Positions 50,721-64,000 of a DNA stretch of 64,000 nucleotides are shown here, piece after piece. The translations under genes and the position numbers were made by a program. Within the stretch, counting starts at the first letter, position 1; each line of letters begins with the position of its first letter. The stretch lies in the NCBI RefSeq assembly GCF_000247815.1, contig NC_021677.1:44676864-44740863 (forward strand), written 5' to 3'. The notes beneath the pieces were generated by a model, which had not been told where the DNA came from, ran no database searches, and saw only the letters and a program-made list of their open reading frames with translations. Source of the DNA: Ficedula albicollis. Taxonomy: Eukaryota > Chordata > Aves > Passeriformes > Muscicapidae.

Positions 50721-53365
50721 AAGAAGACTGAATTGGAATATTATTAATCCTCAAAATTAATAAGAAGCTGTTGTGAAACAAACTGCAATTTTAGAAATAA
50801 AGGCTCTTCAAACTAGAAGGATGTTCTTTTCAAGCAGATAAAACACAGTCTTTCTCAAAACAGCAAGTAGCAAATTTACAGAGCTTACTCCACTACGATG
50901 TAGGTGGAGGCATGCAGTAAGCTGAAAAATAATTAGATGTTCATTTACTAAAACGTCTAAATAGCAGTGTACCATTAAACAACAGCCCGTGACCATTGAC
51001 AGAATTTGGACTCAAAAAGGAACTAAATTTCTTTTCCCTCTCTAAACACATCCTGCTGCCTGTGTCAATGGTTGGGATCTGGGCTGGATGGGTTGTTGGT
51101 TTGGCATCATATATTCTTATGTTTTTAATTAATGCATGTGGCCCTTTTCTTATCACCTAAAAATTCTTCTGTGAATTCCTTCAATACCTGTCTAAGTTTC
51201 TGCCTTGTGGTCTCTGCATAGGACCCACAAAGACAGTCATAACTCTGATATCTCATCACTATTTGGAATTTCTCAGAAGATACTCTATGGCTATGCTTTG
51301 CCTTGTGCCTGAAAGTAAGATTGACATTTCCAGAAAACGTGGGTTTAACATATATTTATTGAGGAAAAGATACCCCCTTGTCCAGGCCTTCAGAATTCTG
51401 ACAACCCACTGAAAAGTAGCTTTAATTAGGATCACAGTAATCCAGGAATGACAGAAAGATGAAAAATCCTTCAGTTTCATCTGAAATAAATTTATGGATG
51501 AAAGGAGATTCAATGAGGCCTGGACTTACACTTGCTGCAATCATTAATGGTTGATCATTGTAGTAGAATCAGGGTAAGAACATGTACTGTTCAGTTTGCA
51601 TACAAGATATAGCTTAAACTTACAGATGCTAGACATTTTTAATGATAAAGGCAGCTGCCAAATTACCAAAGATGTCAGAGCAGATAAAATCCTGCAGACG
51701 TACTGAGCTCTAAAAAGGTTTTCTTTGACTAGTATGCCACTGCCTCCTTCACTACCCTAGTAGGTAAAACTTGAAAGACATCAATAGTTTTAACATGAAT
51801 GATGTTGTCTTTCTTCTTTTTAATAATAAAATAATCTTTTTTTTTCTTTTAGGTATACCATTAAAATAGCACAATAAAGCACATTCTCTACATTTTTTTA
51901 AATTTAAAGCTCTATTATAGCAACTAAAGGGTTTGAAATGTGACCACCTTCAACACTCCACTGGAAATTTTATATGTGGGCTCTACAGGCTTCTTGTATT
52001 AGCAAAAATCAACTTTCCATTCTTTAACTAAACTACACACACTTCTTGATTCACTTTTGTCCAAAGGAGGGCAATAAAATAATCACAACAGTGATTTTCT
52101 AGCCCACATGAAGAGGTTAAAATGCTTAAAAGAAAAGCCAGGCAAAGCTGAAGAGGAATAAATATAGAGGTTTAAAAAAAGAGGTTTAAATAGTGCAAAC
52201 AGTTGCAAAATATACTTAAGCCATTGCTCAAAAACAATCCAGGTAATTTACAATGCCAAGTGAAGCCCAGCCTCACACTGAAACTTCACTGCAGCCCTTC
52301 CCAAGTATTGACTAAGGTACTTGTGCCAAAAAAAAAAAAAGACAGAAAAAAAGGCATCAGTTTCCTGATTTTCATCCTGGTGGTTTGAAGACAGCAAGGA
52401 CATAGGTAAAGAATCCACTGTATTTTCAGAGAAAATAGGATCAAGAAAAGACCTTTCATATCATGACCTATTATACTTTCTGTAATAGTGGACTATGGCT
52501 GGGGGTACTTCACTGCTTTGTCTGTTCTAAATAAAAGAGGCTCCAAGCACTTCTTCTTAGGAGAATACATTGTTTACAAAGAAATATTTCTGTCTCAAAC
52601 AGGTGTGTTTGGAGTTTTTTTACTTGTGAAGTTTGGGGTTTTTGTTTTATAAAGCTACTTTTCATTGCAAATACCAATTTTTCAAATTTTTAACTTGGTC
52701 CCAGCTATCTTAACACAAAACCAAAATTACACATACACACATAGGAAATGCAAGAAAAATAATTTGTAAAAAAATATTACAATTTCTGGAAACTTGAATA
52801 TTTGTATGAGATGCCAACATATAAACTACAGGGGCTAAAATCCAAAATCCACTTCATCCAGTGACATATAATTAAATCTTAGGGGAATAGAATTATATTA
52901 TGTGAGCAATATTCTGTCTAAAAGAGAAAAGTGTTCATTTCCATGGATGCTAACAGAACTTGGAGGAAAAGTTCCTTCTTGCACCTCTCACTGTTTCCAT
53001 CATCCTCAAATCAAATCACATCACAATCTGTACTTTTTTGGGGTACATATGACTGTGAATATAAGAATAACTAAGATAATTTATATATAATTTGCAGGTA
53101 ACTACTAATAGGAATTTACTGACTTGTATTTGGGAAGGTAATATTAGTTCTTGAGGGTTAGAAGGACTGTAAAAATTGAATAACTGATTAATACTTGTAT
53201 AATTGAATAGCTCTGACTATTGTTTACCATTGAATTGCAATCTGAATATATGGTCAGCATTACAGGATTACACAAGAAGGAAAAGTCCCTTCTTAAGGCT
53301 CCCAGGCTAATTGTACAGTCCAGCAGAGAGGACACTGCTGTAGTGAGGCATTTTGATCCATCTGA
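50721..53365. other. AT-rich non-coding DNA, no gene seen
   Basis: Single-copy AT-rich DNA with an A13 run near 52328-52340. Frames of 60-86 codons on both strands show no recognisable protein. The first few hundred bases could be a further unrecognisable part of the LINE remnant. Confidence 0.5.
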
Positions 53366-53491
53366 CATCATTTAGTTTTCTGTCATGAGGAAAATCACAA
53401 AGTGGGAAGACAGATGCAAACCCCACAGCATCATTTAGTTTTCTGTCATGAGGAGAAGCACAAAGTGGGAAGACAGATGCAAACCCCACAG
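53366..53491. repeat. two-copy tandem duplication, 63-bp unit
   Basis: Copies at 53366-53428 and 53429-53491 start catcatttagttttctgtca and end accccacag, abutting exactly. Two differences are visible (gaggaaaatcac against gaggagaagcac). The minus frame across it repeats the peptide VGFASVFPLC because 63 is a multiple of three; I do not regard it as a gene. Confidence 0.94.
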
Positions 53492-55420
53492 CAAAAAGGA
53501 GGAAAACACAGCCCATTTTGTGGAGTTTCTCTTGTGTGCATACTGGAAATAGAGAGAGTTCATGCACTCACCATCATACAGAACACTAAATAAAATGACT
53601 CCTGCACAAAAGCCCTCCTTGAGATAGCATCACTCTTCTTTGGGCTCCTGGCAGCTTTAAAGGCCATTACTAGCACCTCCTCTGCCATCTACTCCTCTGC
53701 ATCACACAAGTGACAGGGAATCAGATCAAGTAAAACTCCCATTAAAGTAAATTAAAGTCATGCCTGCCTAAGGGACAAATGTAAACTCAAGAAGGATCTT
53801 TTGGTTTGGCCTCAGGAGCTCAGGAGCAGCCTCAAAGAGAAAGGATATGCCCAATAAATGTTGCTCTAGGTCAGACAATTTTCTGGTCCATTAGGTTAAG
53901 TTCTTGAGAAGCCACAATCTAATAGAACTTTGTTCTGTTAAATATTCATGTAGACAGATAATAAACTTATGATAATTATACCTTAGAGACTTAAAAATAT
54001 ACACTTAAGCATGCATCTGTCTGTAGCTATGAGAAAGTGTTATTTCAATTCTGATTTCCACTTAGAAATTTGGACAATTACATATTTTCTCCTTATTTAA
54101 TGGAGAGAAATGTATTTTACTGTTTTCAGGGATATTCCACACCAAGAAAATTACTTGGGCCTGATTTAGGTTGAATTTTGAGGGAATGAGAAACATGCAA
54201 ATTAAATAGCATATTACTATATTGTTTCTTCAATTTCATGTCACAAAATAACCAAATACATCAACTCAGGCAAAGCTAAGGCTTCCTGACTGAGGATCAA
54301 GTTTTCCTGAATTGCAGGAAATTCTCTTGTAGAGTCACTTAATGAATTTATGACTTTCTTATTAATAGTATTGTTGTTTCAATGATTAGGAATTTGTTAA
54401 TCAGACCAATTCTTCTGGCATACTTTGGTTATCTTTCTTTTATCTTATGAATAACATAGAAATTTCACCTTCTCCATCTCAAAATTAATAGGAGACACAA
54501 ATAAATAGGTTGTTGTGTTAGTTCCTAAATTGTGTGGAGAGGTTTTACAGAGTCTGTTTTCAGAAATATAAGTAGCAACTCCCAGATACATATGTATTTT
54601 GTAAATATCACTATTCATGTTCTTTAATATGTTTATGGAATACTTCTTCATAATAAAGTAAAGCAGGCCATACAAGGAAGAAAATATTCCCTTCCCCCTC
54701 CCCCCCCCCTTTTTTTTTCTTGTGAATTACTACTGAGACTACTGATACCTGATGCCTTCCTGCATTTGTCATAAAATTCCATTGTGCTTAGATGAAACAT
54801 TTCTGAACCAGGAACATTTTCAAACATGGATGAGGGTCCAGGTGGTTGCAGAGATTTTTTGCATAAAATAGCCAAAGCACTGAATTTTTTTATGTTGTAT
54901 TTTAAAACACTTCTGAGATTACACATGAATAAATACATAGGATGTATCTCAAAACAGTTTCAAAAACGAAATGGTCAATTTGAACATTTTGGTTAATTGC
55001 TCAGGACCAGAAGATGCTAACAATATACTAACAGTTTATGAGATTGCTCTAGAGAAAAAGTTAATTCACACTTAGATACACATCTCTTTGTGTCCAGGGG
55101 TTAAAATACAGATATTTCAAATGATTTTCCAACCACACATTAGGAAACATTTCCCAAGTTCTCAGTATGGTACTGCAGTACATTGAGCTAAACTGTGTCT
55201 CATCTCAGGTTCCATTGCATGGAATTATCTCTTGTAAAACTTATAGTTAATATGAAAGTTAAAATATTAACATAATTTAATCCATATTTCTCATATGCCT
55301 CATTTCCTGAAGACAAAAATCTCTTACATTAGGAAAAAAAAAACCCAAAAAACAACAGATTTGGTTTTTTGGTGCAAGCTGCCCAAAAAACATCTGGAGT
55401 AATTTACTGTTTATTTCTGT
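53492..55420. other. AT-rich non-coding DNA, no gene seen
   Basis: Single-copy sequence. A C-rich then T-rich run lies at about 54690-54720. Nothing else recognised. Confidence 0.5.
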
Positions 55421-55450
55421 GGGGTTTGGTTTGGTTTGGTTTGGTTTTTT
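55421..55450. repeat. (GGTTT)n short tract
   Basis: A GGTTT tract of about five units. It is one of several G/T-rich tracts in the window. Confidence 0.9.
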
Positions 55451-55963
55451 CCTTTGTTTATTTCCATGTTTGTTTAGTGACAACAAAGAAGAAGAAATGT
55501 CAACGACACTAAGGACTTTTCAAAACTTGTGAAAAAAGAAAAGTTCTCCTTAAATCCTATGCCAAATTTAAGCCTAGAGAAAATTACTGTGCTGCAGTCT
55601 TGATGGCATGGATACACATAGACAGGCCTTTCACCATACCCATGCTGTAGTTAGACAAGTAAATAATCAATTGAATTAATGGAGACTGACAGTTTCCAAG
55701 CCTTTCTGCTGAGAAAGTTTCATAGCAGCATATATGTGCATCTCAACAGATTTCTACAAAATCCACCATTAGGAAAGAACAGACAGAGACCTTTAGACAG
55801 TTTTGGAAATTCAGCATCAGATGAATCTCTAAAGGCACAATGAAAATTTCCAGCGGACCTACTACTGGCAAAGAGACATTTCATGGATTTTGTCACATCT
55901 TCACAAATTGAAGGGGATGCTTATAACTTTATTTTCAGAATTGCAAGTCTCTGAAAGCTTATG
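55451..55963. other. AT-rich non-coding DNA, no gene seen
   Basis: Single-copy AT-rich sequence between two G/T tracts. Nothing recognised. Confidence 0.5.
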
Positions 55964-56024
55964 CTTTTTGTTTTGTTTTGTTTTGCTTTGCTTTGTTTTG
56001 TTTTGTTTTGTTTTGTTTTTTTTC
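55964..56024. repeat. (TTTTG)n microsatellite
   Basis: About ten TTTTG units with two TTTGC variants in the middle (tttgctttgctttg), ending in a T run. Confidence 0.93.
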
Positions 56025-59000
56025 CAGTTCTGCCTTGGTTTAAAATATGACCACAATAAACTCTCATTAGCAACGTACTATTTGTTTGAATTGCAAATAA
56101 AATGTTGCTCGATGAGCACCTGTAAATTATTTGGCACCAGTTTGAAACTTTCCTAAAATATTAGTCTGAAAACAAACTGCATCTTGACAAAAAGTTATAC
56201 GCTTATCTTGTTCAGAATTTAGAATTTAAAACATTGGACTGATTTTTATAGTAAGAGAAATGTTTTATGCCCTTTTCATGCACTCGTTTTATTTTTTTCC
56301 ACGGAGAAGTTTTATTATGTGTATTAGCCTTTGGTCTGCATTGGGATATTAAGGAAATAAGTAACCCCATGTTTTGACTTTTTCAGGCACATTGGACATG
56401 CAAGGTATGACAACACCTTGAACCTATTATCCATTGATTTTGAGGAATATGTGTTAAGTACATACAATGGTTTTTTCCTTCTCCATTTCTCAGCATATAT
56501 TTCAGGAAACAAGATGAAGAATAGGAAACTGTAGAATGAAAAGAATTACAGCAATAAGCACACTAAATGCAATAACATATGAAAGATATTCTCTTTAACC
56601 CAGAGCTACAAAAATGTTATAATTGAATTCTAAGGGTCCAAAGACCTATGAGTACATATCCTGTGCACTTTGCATACTGAGACTAAAATCACTGAGATTC
56701 ATGCTTTTCACAATTTTTATCTTATCACTGAGGAATGAAATGGTGAAGCTGATTGACTCATTTTCTGCAGTCACCTTTGGTTTCCATATGAAGCTTTGAG
56801 AATTATTTAAGAATTATTTTTCTCTCAGGGATGATGACAAAACATCTGTCCACAAACTTATACATCCTCACAAATGCTGCTTTCTGTGTCATTAAGCACT
56901 TTGATGAGTTTAAAATGTTCAATACATTCAGCAACAGGGAAGTGGTAGGACAGGGTACAAGGAACTTTGATCTTGGGCCTTTGCTTTCCTCCCCACCATT
57001 CAGAAAAAGATAGTTTTCCTAAACGAGTGACCATGACCATACAGTCATAGTAAAATTACCCATATTCTTCTGCAGTACTAGAAGCTACATTGCATGACAC
57101 AATAAAGGTGTTTTCTTTGTGGGTAATAATTTATAATTTCAATTGTCAGCCTTAGTTTCCAGAGAATCTTTAACTCATCAGGATTCTCCATTTTCTTATC
57201 TTTTTACAGATTCAGACAGCAACTGGGAAGTTTTATTACAGTCCCCTAATTATATCTCCTTGCATCTTTATCCTATTGATTTGCTTAGCCCAGAAACATG
57301 TGAATGATTCATTTGGAAAAATTTTCTTAATTTAAACTTGAGTATTATCTTAGAGCTTCTATAGGCATTAGACTAATGGCTATGTAGTTATTATTTCCAG
57401 ATGTCATTCCTTTCTATCTACACCCAGGTACTTCTCAGCTGTGTTTGAAGTCAAGGAATCTATCTACACACACAAAAGACAAAAAGAAAAAATCCACATT
57501 GAGAAATGTTCCATACAGCTGAACTGTAGACTCATAAATTCCTCACTCTAATGTTTACATACTTCTGAATGGCTCCAATTGCTACCAGCCAGGGGCCTGG
57601 GTGTTCTGCTTGCCACAGAGAAATCTGAAACCTGGAAAAATTTCATAAACAATTGTCCTTAACCAAGAACATATGCTCACACGGCCACTATGTAAGGAAT
57701 TAAATATCCAGGGAATATAAAGAAGGGGGAAAGGGGAAGAAGAAGAAAGAGAAGAACACTGAATGCTTTGTTATGTGAAGTAGGATTGTCAGTTAAAGAT
57801 CATTGTTGTTCTACTTTAGGAGATTTTGCACCTTCAGTGTTTTACCTAATATACACTTTTTTATTTTTTTTTTTTGTCTCTCGGCAGCTATCTCCTATGA
57901 AGCATTTATGCTAAATAAATGTACTATTAAATATCCAAATTTGCCTTTACTGCTGTTTACCTAGTTGACTCCCCTTCTGCATGCTGAATTTTCAAGCTTG
58001 CAAGTTAATTTGTCACAGCAGAAGGACACGGAATCTCTCCCCCTTACTACATATAAGCTAGAGTCCAGAACAATGTTTAAACTGATTTTCCAGCCTTTTT
58101 AAACAGTGAAAGTTTCTTTCCCCACAGTTTAAACTATCACCAGCTATTAGGATTGCACAATTTCCTTTCAGAAACTATTTCACAATCTAATAGAATCCAC
58201 CATGGGGAAATTCTTCTTTTGTAATTGAGCCCACATTTGCTTAATATGTATTCTTTAGCTTGAAAAATTAATAGATTCGATTGTTAGTTATGGGAGGTTA
58301 ATCCTGTGGCTGTGTCATTCTTTCAGATTGCAAGTTCAGCTTAAAAAGTGGAAAAATGATCATAAAGCATAACATCATTTGGGGTTTTTTGTTGGTTTTT
58401 TTTGGAAATACAATACAATACTGTGAACTTTCATCGTTTCTTTTATTATTATCTAAAAACTCTTTATGTTTCTCTCTTTGGGAAGAAGCCTCCATAGAAT
58501 CTATGCAGCTTTGGCAGCATGATTAAGAAATATTGTGGTGATTTGACTCATTTTATCCTTCCATCACTGCTGCACAAGTAACGTCATGTGCATTGAATGT
58601 TTTCATACCTTAACTTATTAACAAAATGTGACTGCAGTTGAGCGTATATAAATGGGAAATATAAAAGCTGAACTCTGAATATTGCTTGTTTAAAAGCGTA
58701 GATAGTTTAGCAGAAAGATATCAGACTAGCTAATATGGCATTCTAAAGACAGAGTCGAGATCACTACCCAGTATATCTCCCATTTTACCCCATTTTGTGT
58801 TTCAGCTGTGCTTTTAAAATTGATGATGCAAAAATTCCTAAACAGCTTCTATTCAGGGTCTGAAGTATAACTATAAAAATCAACTATAAGAATCATTCTT
58901 ACCTAAGAGGTACATACATCTACACAGACACACATTTTTCAAAAGTGAATTCTAAGAACCGACATACTGAAATCAGTTTCAGGTGTTCTGTTCAGCAAGA

Positions 59001-62000
59001 GTAATATTCATAGGGAAAACAAAAGCAGAAAAAGTGTGTAGCCATGTTTTCTTCCTGTTGCTTTTGTAGGATGTGATCAGTCTTGCTTACATCACGAGTT
59101 CTTCTATCAGTTTTGCCACTTGGACTCTCCTACTGCCTTAATCAACAAAACCATACTTTTCTGCTAAGCTGAGGCTTTCTCTGCCCTGCTATGATTGCAC
59201 TACAAGTTTCGGATATACCGTGTTGGACCTCTAACACTTGATGGATCTTAATGAGCGAGTCTTCGCAAATACTTTGTGAAAGCTATTTCAAGAAGAGCTA
59301 AGAAAAAAAGAAAAGTGCATGGATTCAAGAGGAGTAGAGTGACAGAGCACTTACAGAAATAAAAGAAATTGTAGTCTCATCTTCTTCAAGGTATTGTCTT
59401 CAAAAAAACATCTGAAAAGAAAATTTGCTAAAAAATACTACTGACAGCATGCAAAGAAACCTACTCGCTCAAGTTAAGCTGTAGCAAAATGCTGCATGCA
59501 GTCTTCTGAGCTCCAAGAGCAACAAAATTGTAACTGTTTTCATTCCTCCATGGTTTCTTAATTTGAATACTGCCACATACTGATGCTGCCATATGCCACT
59601 CTTGGAGACTACACTGAGGTACATTACTTTAGTAGAGGCTCATCTGTACTAAGTAATGTCAGTACTTGCACTGCAAACCCTTGGTGACATTTTGGTCCAT
59701 CCACACCACTGGTGATCTGCATTCCATTACTCCTACAATAGAAGAATGGAGGAATATAGTACAAAATGAAAATGAAGAAAAATAGCTTTGACTGCTTGAA
59801 ATAAACGTGGGGAACAGATGAATTAGCTAAGCCCAAACATGGATCAAATCAGAAATAGAATTCTCTATGGTATTACCAAGGTCAACTTGTCCTCTTTCCC
59901 ATGTTGGAATAATGACTTAATACAGAACAGGCTTTATGATATATTTCATATGACATTATGTATCACATGCAAAGGAAAACAAAAAAAAATCCTCCCACAT
60001 TATCCAGAACTGTTCTATGAATTTCAGATAGATTAAAAAAAAAATCAAACCCCATGAATATATTGTGATGGCATTATGGAGAAGAAACCATCTTTTACAC
60101 TTATTAACTAACATTATAAATGCCATGCCTAAATTCCAACACAGGCAATTTATACTGGGAAATTTCTAAGTGATCTCTATATATGAAAGCTAAAGAAGAA
60201 AGTGTTGTAAACCATTGTAAATACTCCTTCTCTGTCCACTTTGTGAAAAGGCACAATCTTAAAGTACATGCCTGAATCCTCCAGTCTATATGGCATGTAC
60301 ATTGTTTGGTCTCTGACAGGTCTTTTAATATCTCTACAATTCAGCATTCTACAACATACATGAAAGACAATTCTATTCATTCTAATTGTAAGGAAAATAT
60401 TCACTGAACAGAGACTATATAAGATCCTGCAGTTCATCTGAATTTTCCATGTGCTGCTGTGGTACTGAATAATTTAACTGATTTTTTTTTTTTTTGCGTG
60501 TTTAAGTTTCAATATGATTTATACATATATATATACATACATATATATATATGTGCACACGCACATACAGTTTGTTTAATGTGATCACTCAAGAATATGT
60601 TGAAAGGAAATGAAAACGAGGCCTATAGTGTAATTGCAGATGACTTTATCATGTTTTAATATATCTAGCATCAACGTTTATTCTGTTGAACATATTTAAG
60701 GAAAGGAAAACTTTGAAATGCTCAGAAATATCATAATTATGCTCTTTGATCAAGCCTTGAAGGAGCAAGTATAAACTGATTGATGCCACTTTAAAGGCTG
60801 ACTGAACAGTCGACAACTAATACTTGTATTTCTTGACAGCATAAAAAAGAATAAAGAAAGGTTCAGATTTTTGTCTGAAAAAGATACTACAAACTACAGA
60901 TTATTTTGTGTGTCTGTTTTTTTTTTCCTTTTTTTTTTCATTATTATCTCGTTTTGTAAAGTGACAAGAAAGAAATACTGTGGTTTTAGGAACAGTCTAT
61001 GGTGGGGCAAGATAAAGGGGCATGTTCCTACTCTTTCTGCAATTGTCAGCAATTTTCTTTGTTTATGCAAAGCAGCTTGGTATAATTTGCTTGAAATCCT
61101 GCTAACAGTTAAAATAACTCAAATGTTCCCACTTCAGCCTGCCAAATAAAATCACTGATGTCTTGCAGTTGTCACATATGAACTTGTCAAGCTTTTGTCT
61201 TTCTTGCTATGGGGCCAGAAGTTGGTGTCCCAAGGGAAGGAATACTCATTTCTATGCCTTAAATACACAGCTTTGCTGAGGTTTGCAGTTTTGCAGTCCA
61301 GGTAACCCTGAGAGTTTGTGTTCAAGATAGCCTGAATTCCCGCTGTTAACAATCATGCATTTAGTCATATAGACTGTGTAACTTCCTAAAAAGAATGCTC
61401 TAACTAATTAAACTTTGAAATTACATTTTTGTTTACACTGATCTGATTTTTTCCTTCTCTAATCTGCTTTCCTATTTTTCTTACTTGTTTCGAATTAGGA
61501 TTTTATTTGTCTAAATAAGTAGTAGTATTATCTTTAGATTTAATCAGTCTAGTCCCATAGTAACTAGTAGAACAATAAAATTGGAATAAATGATTGCCCT
61601 GTAGCTTATCATTATATGCATATGTTCATGATAAGACTATTATTAGAAACTGCAGTGCCAGACGAGACCATGTTTTTAATCTTGTTATTTTTTTATGGGT
61701 GAGTGTCAGACCTAAGTTTCAATGCATGCATTAGTGAATAACTGTAATTGAAAATGTTGTATGTTTTACTATGTAATATAACATTTATCCCTCTGCAGAA
61801 CTCTTACAGTGGTTTTACATACTTATGGTTTGCCAAAGACCTGACTCCAAAAATCACTTTCTTTGTGGAAACATTTGCGACACTTTCTTATACTTCATAT
61901 ACTTCTTATACTTATACTTTGCCATCAGTCTATTCTTGAGTTGTTTAGTTTGCAATAAAAACCCAGTGCAAACTAAAGAGTTATAGTTTTCACTACATGT

Positions 62001-64000
62001 AATCAGTTCAAGAAAACATGCAATCAGGTCAAGAAAAATTGAAAGCTTCCCTGTGGTCTTTAATTGAGCATATGAATCTTGTAAGAATCACATTTTTCCT
62101 GGTCTTTAGTAAAATTTTATATTGTGTATAACTCATGTTGAGAATACACTTTTTCCTCTCTCACAACACAGACAACACAGCTGGATAGATTTAGGTAAAA
62201 TAAACTTGCCAGATTAAGGGGAAGCCCATGTATGTCCCTTTTCACAGTTTGTGTCATTGTGCAAATTATGAACTGCAGTAATTTGATGACACTGTTCATA
62301 TTGTTTTGCTAGTTGTTACTAATGTAAAGCAAAGCTAGAGGGCAATTTGTTGTGATCAAAAGAGTGTAATGAGTGGGAAAATGGAATATTTGAGGTCAGG
62401 ATTAACGAGTGTCGACAAAGACCCTAGAAGCTAGAGATATGGAACAGCAGATCTGGCCACACACCTAATGGCTTAATCTCAATGTTGGATTTGCGTGCAA
62501 TCCCAGGTAGAAAGAAACATGCTCAGACGTCATGAGAGTTTTTCAGTCATATTTCAAGAGTTCTCTTAAGGATTGTCTGTGTTTGAACCTTATTTTGGCT
62601 GCTTTCTCCTGCTTTATTATTTTTCTTTACTTTTTTAAATCCAGAGGCTCTTTTATGCAGAACCTGGTGTCATTAAATCAAGTTTTACCAATGATTTGAA
62701 GTAGATTGTGGTTTTTTTTATGATGATCCATCCATTTGACAAAGATCATATACCAAATTATTCCAAGTAAATTTTCAGATTCACTGGAATTGTTTTCATC
62801 TTAATTATTTTCTTTTAAATTTAAGTAAATTTACTGTACTAGCAACAGGTACTGTAATAGCAACATGTAAGGCCTTGAGCTTAATAGGGGTTTGTTTTAT
62901 TTGTAAAGCTAATTTTCAAAGGTGAGTTTTTTCAATACAATGAATGAAATTTGACTTCTCAGATCTGCAGTAACACAATGTGCATGAAGATAATTAGATA
63001 ACTTTTTTATTTTCCAAAACATTCCAGGATTTTAAATTCTTTCTATTGCATTATTATGCTGTGGGGTTGTAATGGTTTTGGTTTGCCAATTTGAGATTTC
63101 CTGGCCAATGCACCTATTATTGGGTTTTCTTCCATTATTTTTCATTCTTATTTGGCAATATTCTTTTCTTTCTCCATAGGATTTGTATCAGTTTATTTTC
63201 TCTGTGGCAAGGTCAGTTTGGCATACACTGGTGTACTCTGAGGCATTTTTTTTATCTAGTCAATTAATAGAATTTGATGGCTTTTTATTTAAAGGGAAAA
63301 TAGAAAAACACTTGTATCCACCATGACATAAGATCCATGTGCACACAGAGTGTATGGCTTACTAAACGCTTTAGCATATCAGAATATAAGTTTTGGAACA
63401 CTGAAGTATTCTCTATTAAAAAGACAAAACTACAAGAAAAAATTCAAAACCATATTTCAAGAGTGCTTCAAGTGACTAAGAGAGTAAGAATATGACAGAC
63501 TTTAGATCACAGTTTCACAGATGTATATTTTTGCCTTTTTTAATGACGTGTAAACTGGACCTCTATTTAGCAAGGTGAGGGATAAGAGGAACTTTTCAGT
63601 TCTTTTGCTTGCCTTTTTCTTCTTCCACACTTTCTCTTGCTGGTAAAAACACTAGCTTATATCTTTATGTTGATAAAACCATTCTAAAAAAAAAAGTTAT
63701 ACAATATATATCCCTATCTGCTTTCTTTCTGAAGTCCAAGAATGCCTTTGATTGTAACAAAAAGGACTTAATGAAGAATTGAGAGTTAGGGTGACACTTT
63801 GGTAATTATTCTTAAATATGTCACCAGTCACATTACTAAAAAAATTTTGCAATTAGCTTATACGTTCTGTTTGCAAGCTACATTTCTGTATTTTTCTACC
63901 CTAATTATAAAATCTCTAGCAGCTTATATGTGGCTTATGCAATCTTATTTTATGATTTAAAATTAACTAGTGTCTTGTTTCACATTATGGAGAACTAAGT
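56025..64000. other. AT-rich non-coding DNA, no gene seen
   Basis: Mostly single-copy AT-rich DNA. Minor repeats are a T15 run near 60481-60495, an (AT/AC)n tract at about 60522-60569, (TATACTTC)-like units near 61889-61920, a 21-bp doublet (catgtaatcagttcaagaaaa type) at 61996-62037 and an 18-bp doublet at 62832-62867. No exon, RNA gene or recognisable transposon. Confidence 0.5.

Noticed and set aside
53307..53567. 86-codon minus frame with a repeated peptide
   Set aside because: The peptide repeat comes from the 63-bp DNA duplication. No signal of selection can be judged and no family is recognised.

Overview
This window looks like AT-rich, gene-poor nuclear DNA from a bird, either intergenic or deep intronic. 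Three lines of evidence support this. There are decayed CR1 LINE pieces at about 39505-39625 (+), 47034-47350 (-) and 50320-50720 (+). There is a solo LTR of a common avian ERVL-like type at about 38243-39020 (-). There is also a long interstitial block of the vertebrate telomere repeat (CCCTAA)n. I found no protein-coding gene, no exon I can defend, no tRNA or rRNA and no CRISPR array. The open frames longer than about 60 codons look like chance frames in AT-rich DNA, frames through simple repeats, or frames through transposon remains.

Layout. 1-8 kb is unique AT-rich DNA with one 115/113-bp tandem dimer and a long polypyrimidine tract. At 8.0-8.3 kb a 109-nt pure G run sits between two copies of a 105-bp segment, which may be an assembly artefact. 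8.3-14.2 kb is unique DNA with a 107-bp dimer. 14.24-15.69 kb is a degenerate interstitial telomeric block mixed with a purine-rich, subtelomere-like repeat. 15.7-29.6 kb is unique DNA with 130-bp and 56-bp dimers. At 29.6-31.5 kb a segment of about 585 bp is duplicated around a pure 531-bp (TTTG)n array, and its end is present a third time. 31.5-38.2 kb is mostly unique. 38.24-39.02 kb is the solo LTR, which carries three internal tandem duplications. A CR1 3' end follows at 39.5 kb. A GC-rich island with a 66-bp dimer lies at 43.0-43.6 kb. The remainder to 64 kb is AT-rich with two CR1 remnants and several more short dimers.

The most striking feature of the window is not a gene. At least fourteen separate two-copy, head-to-tail duplications with periods of about 40-240 bp (plus one of 1116 bp) lie in 64 kb. 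Most copies differ by only about 0-4 bases. Two of these duplications flank extreme simple repeats (poly-G and TTTG). This could be a real mutational signature, such as template switching or repeat-mediated duplication, or partly an assembly artefact. Raw reads would separate the two. I see no evidence for a new multi-gene system.
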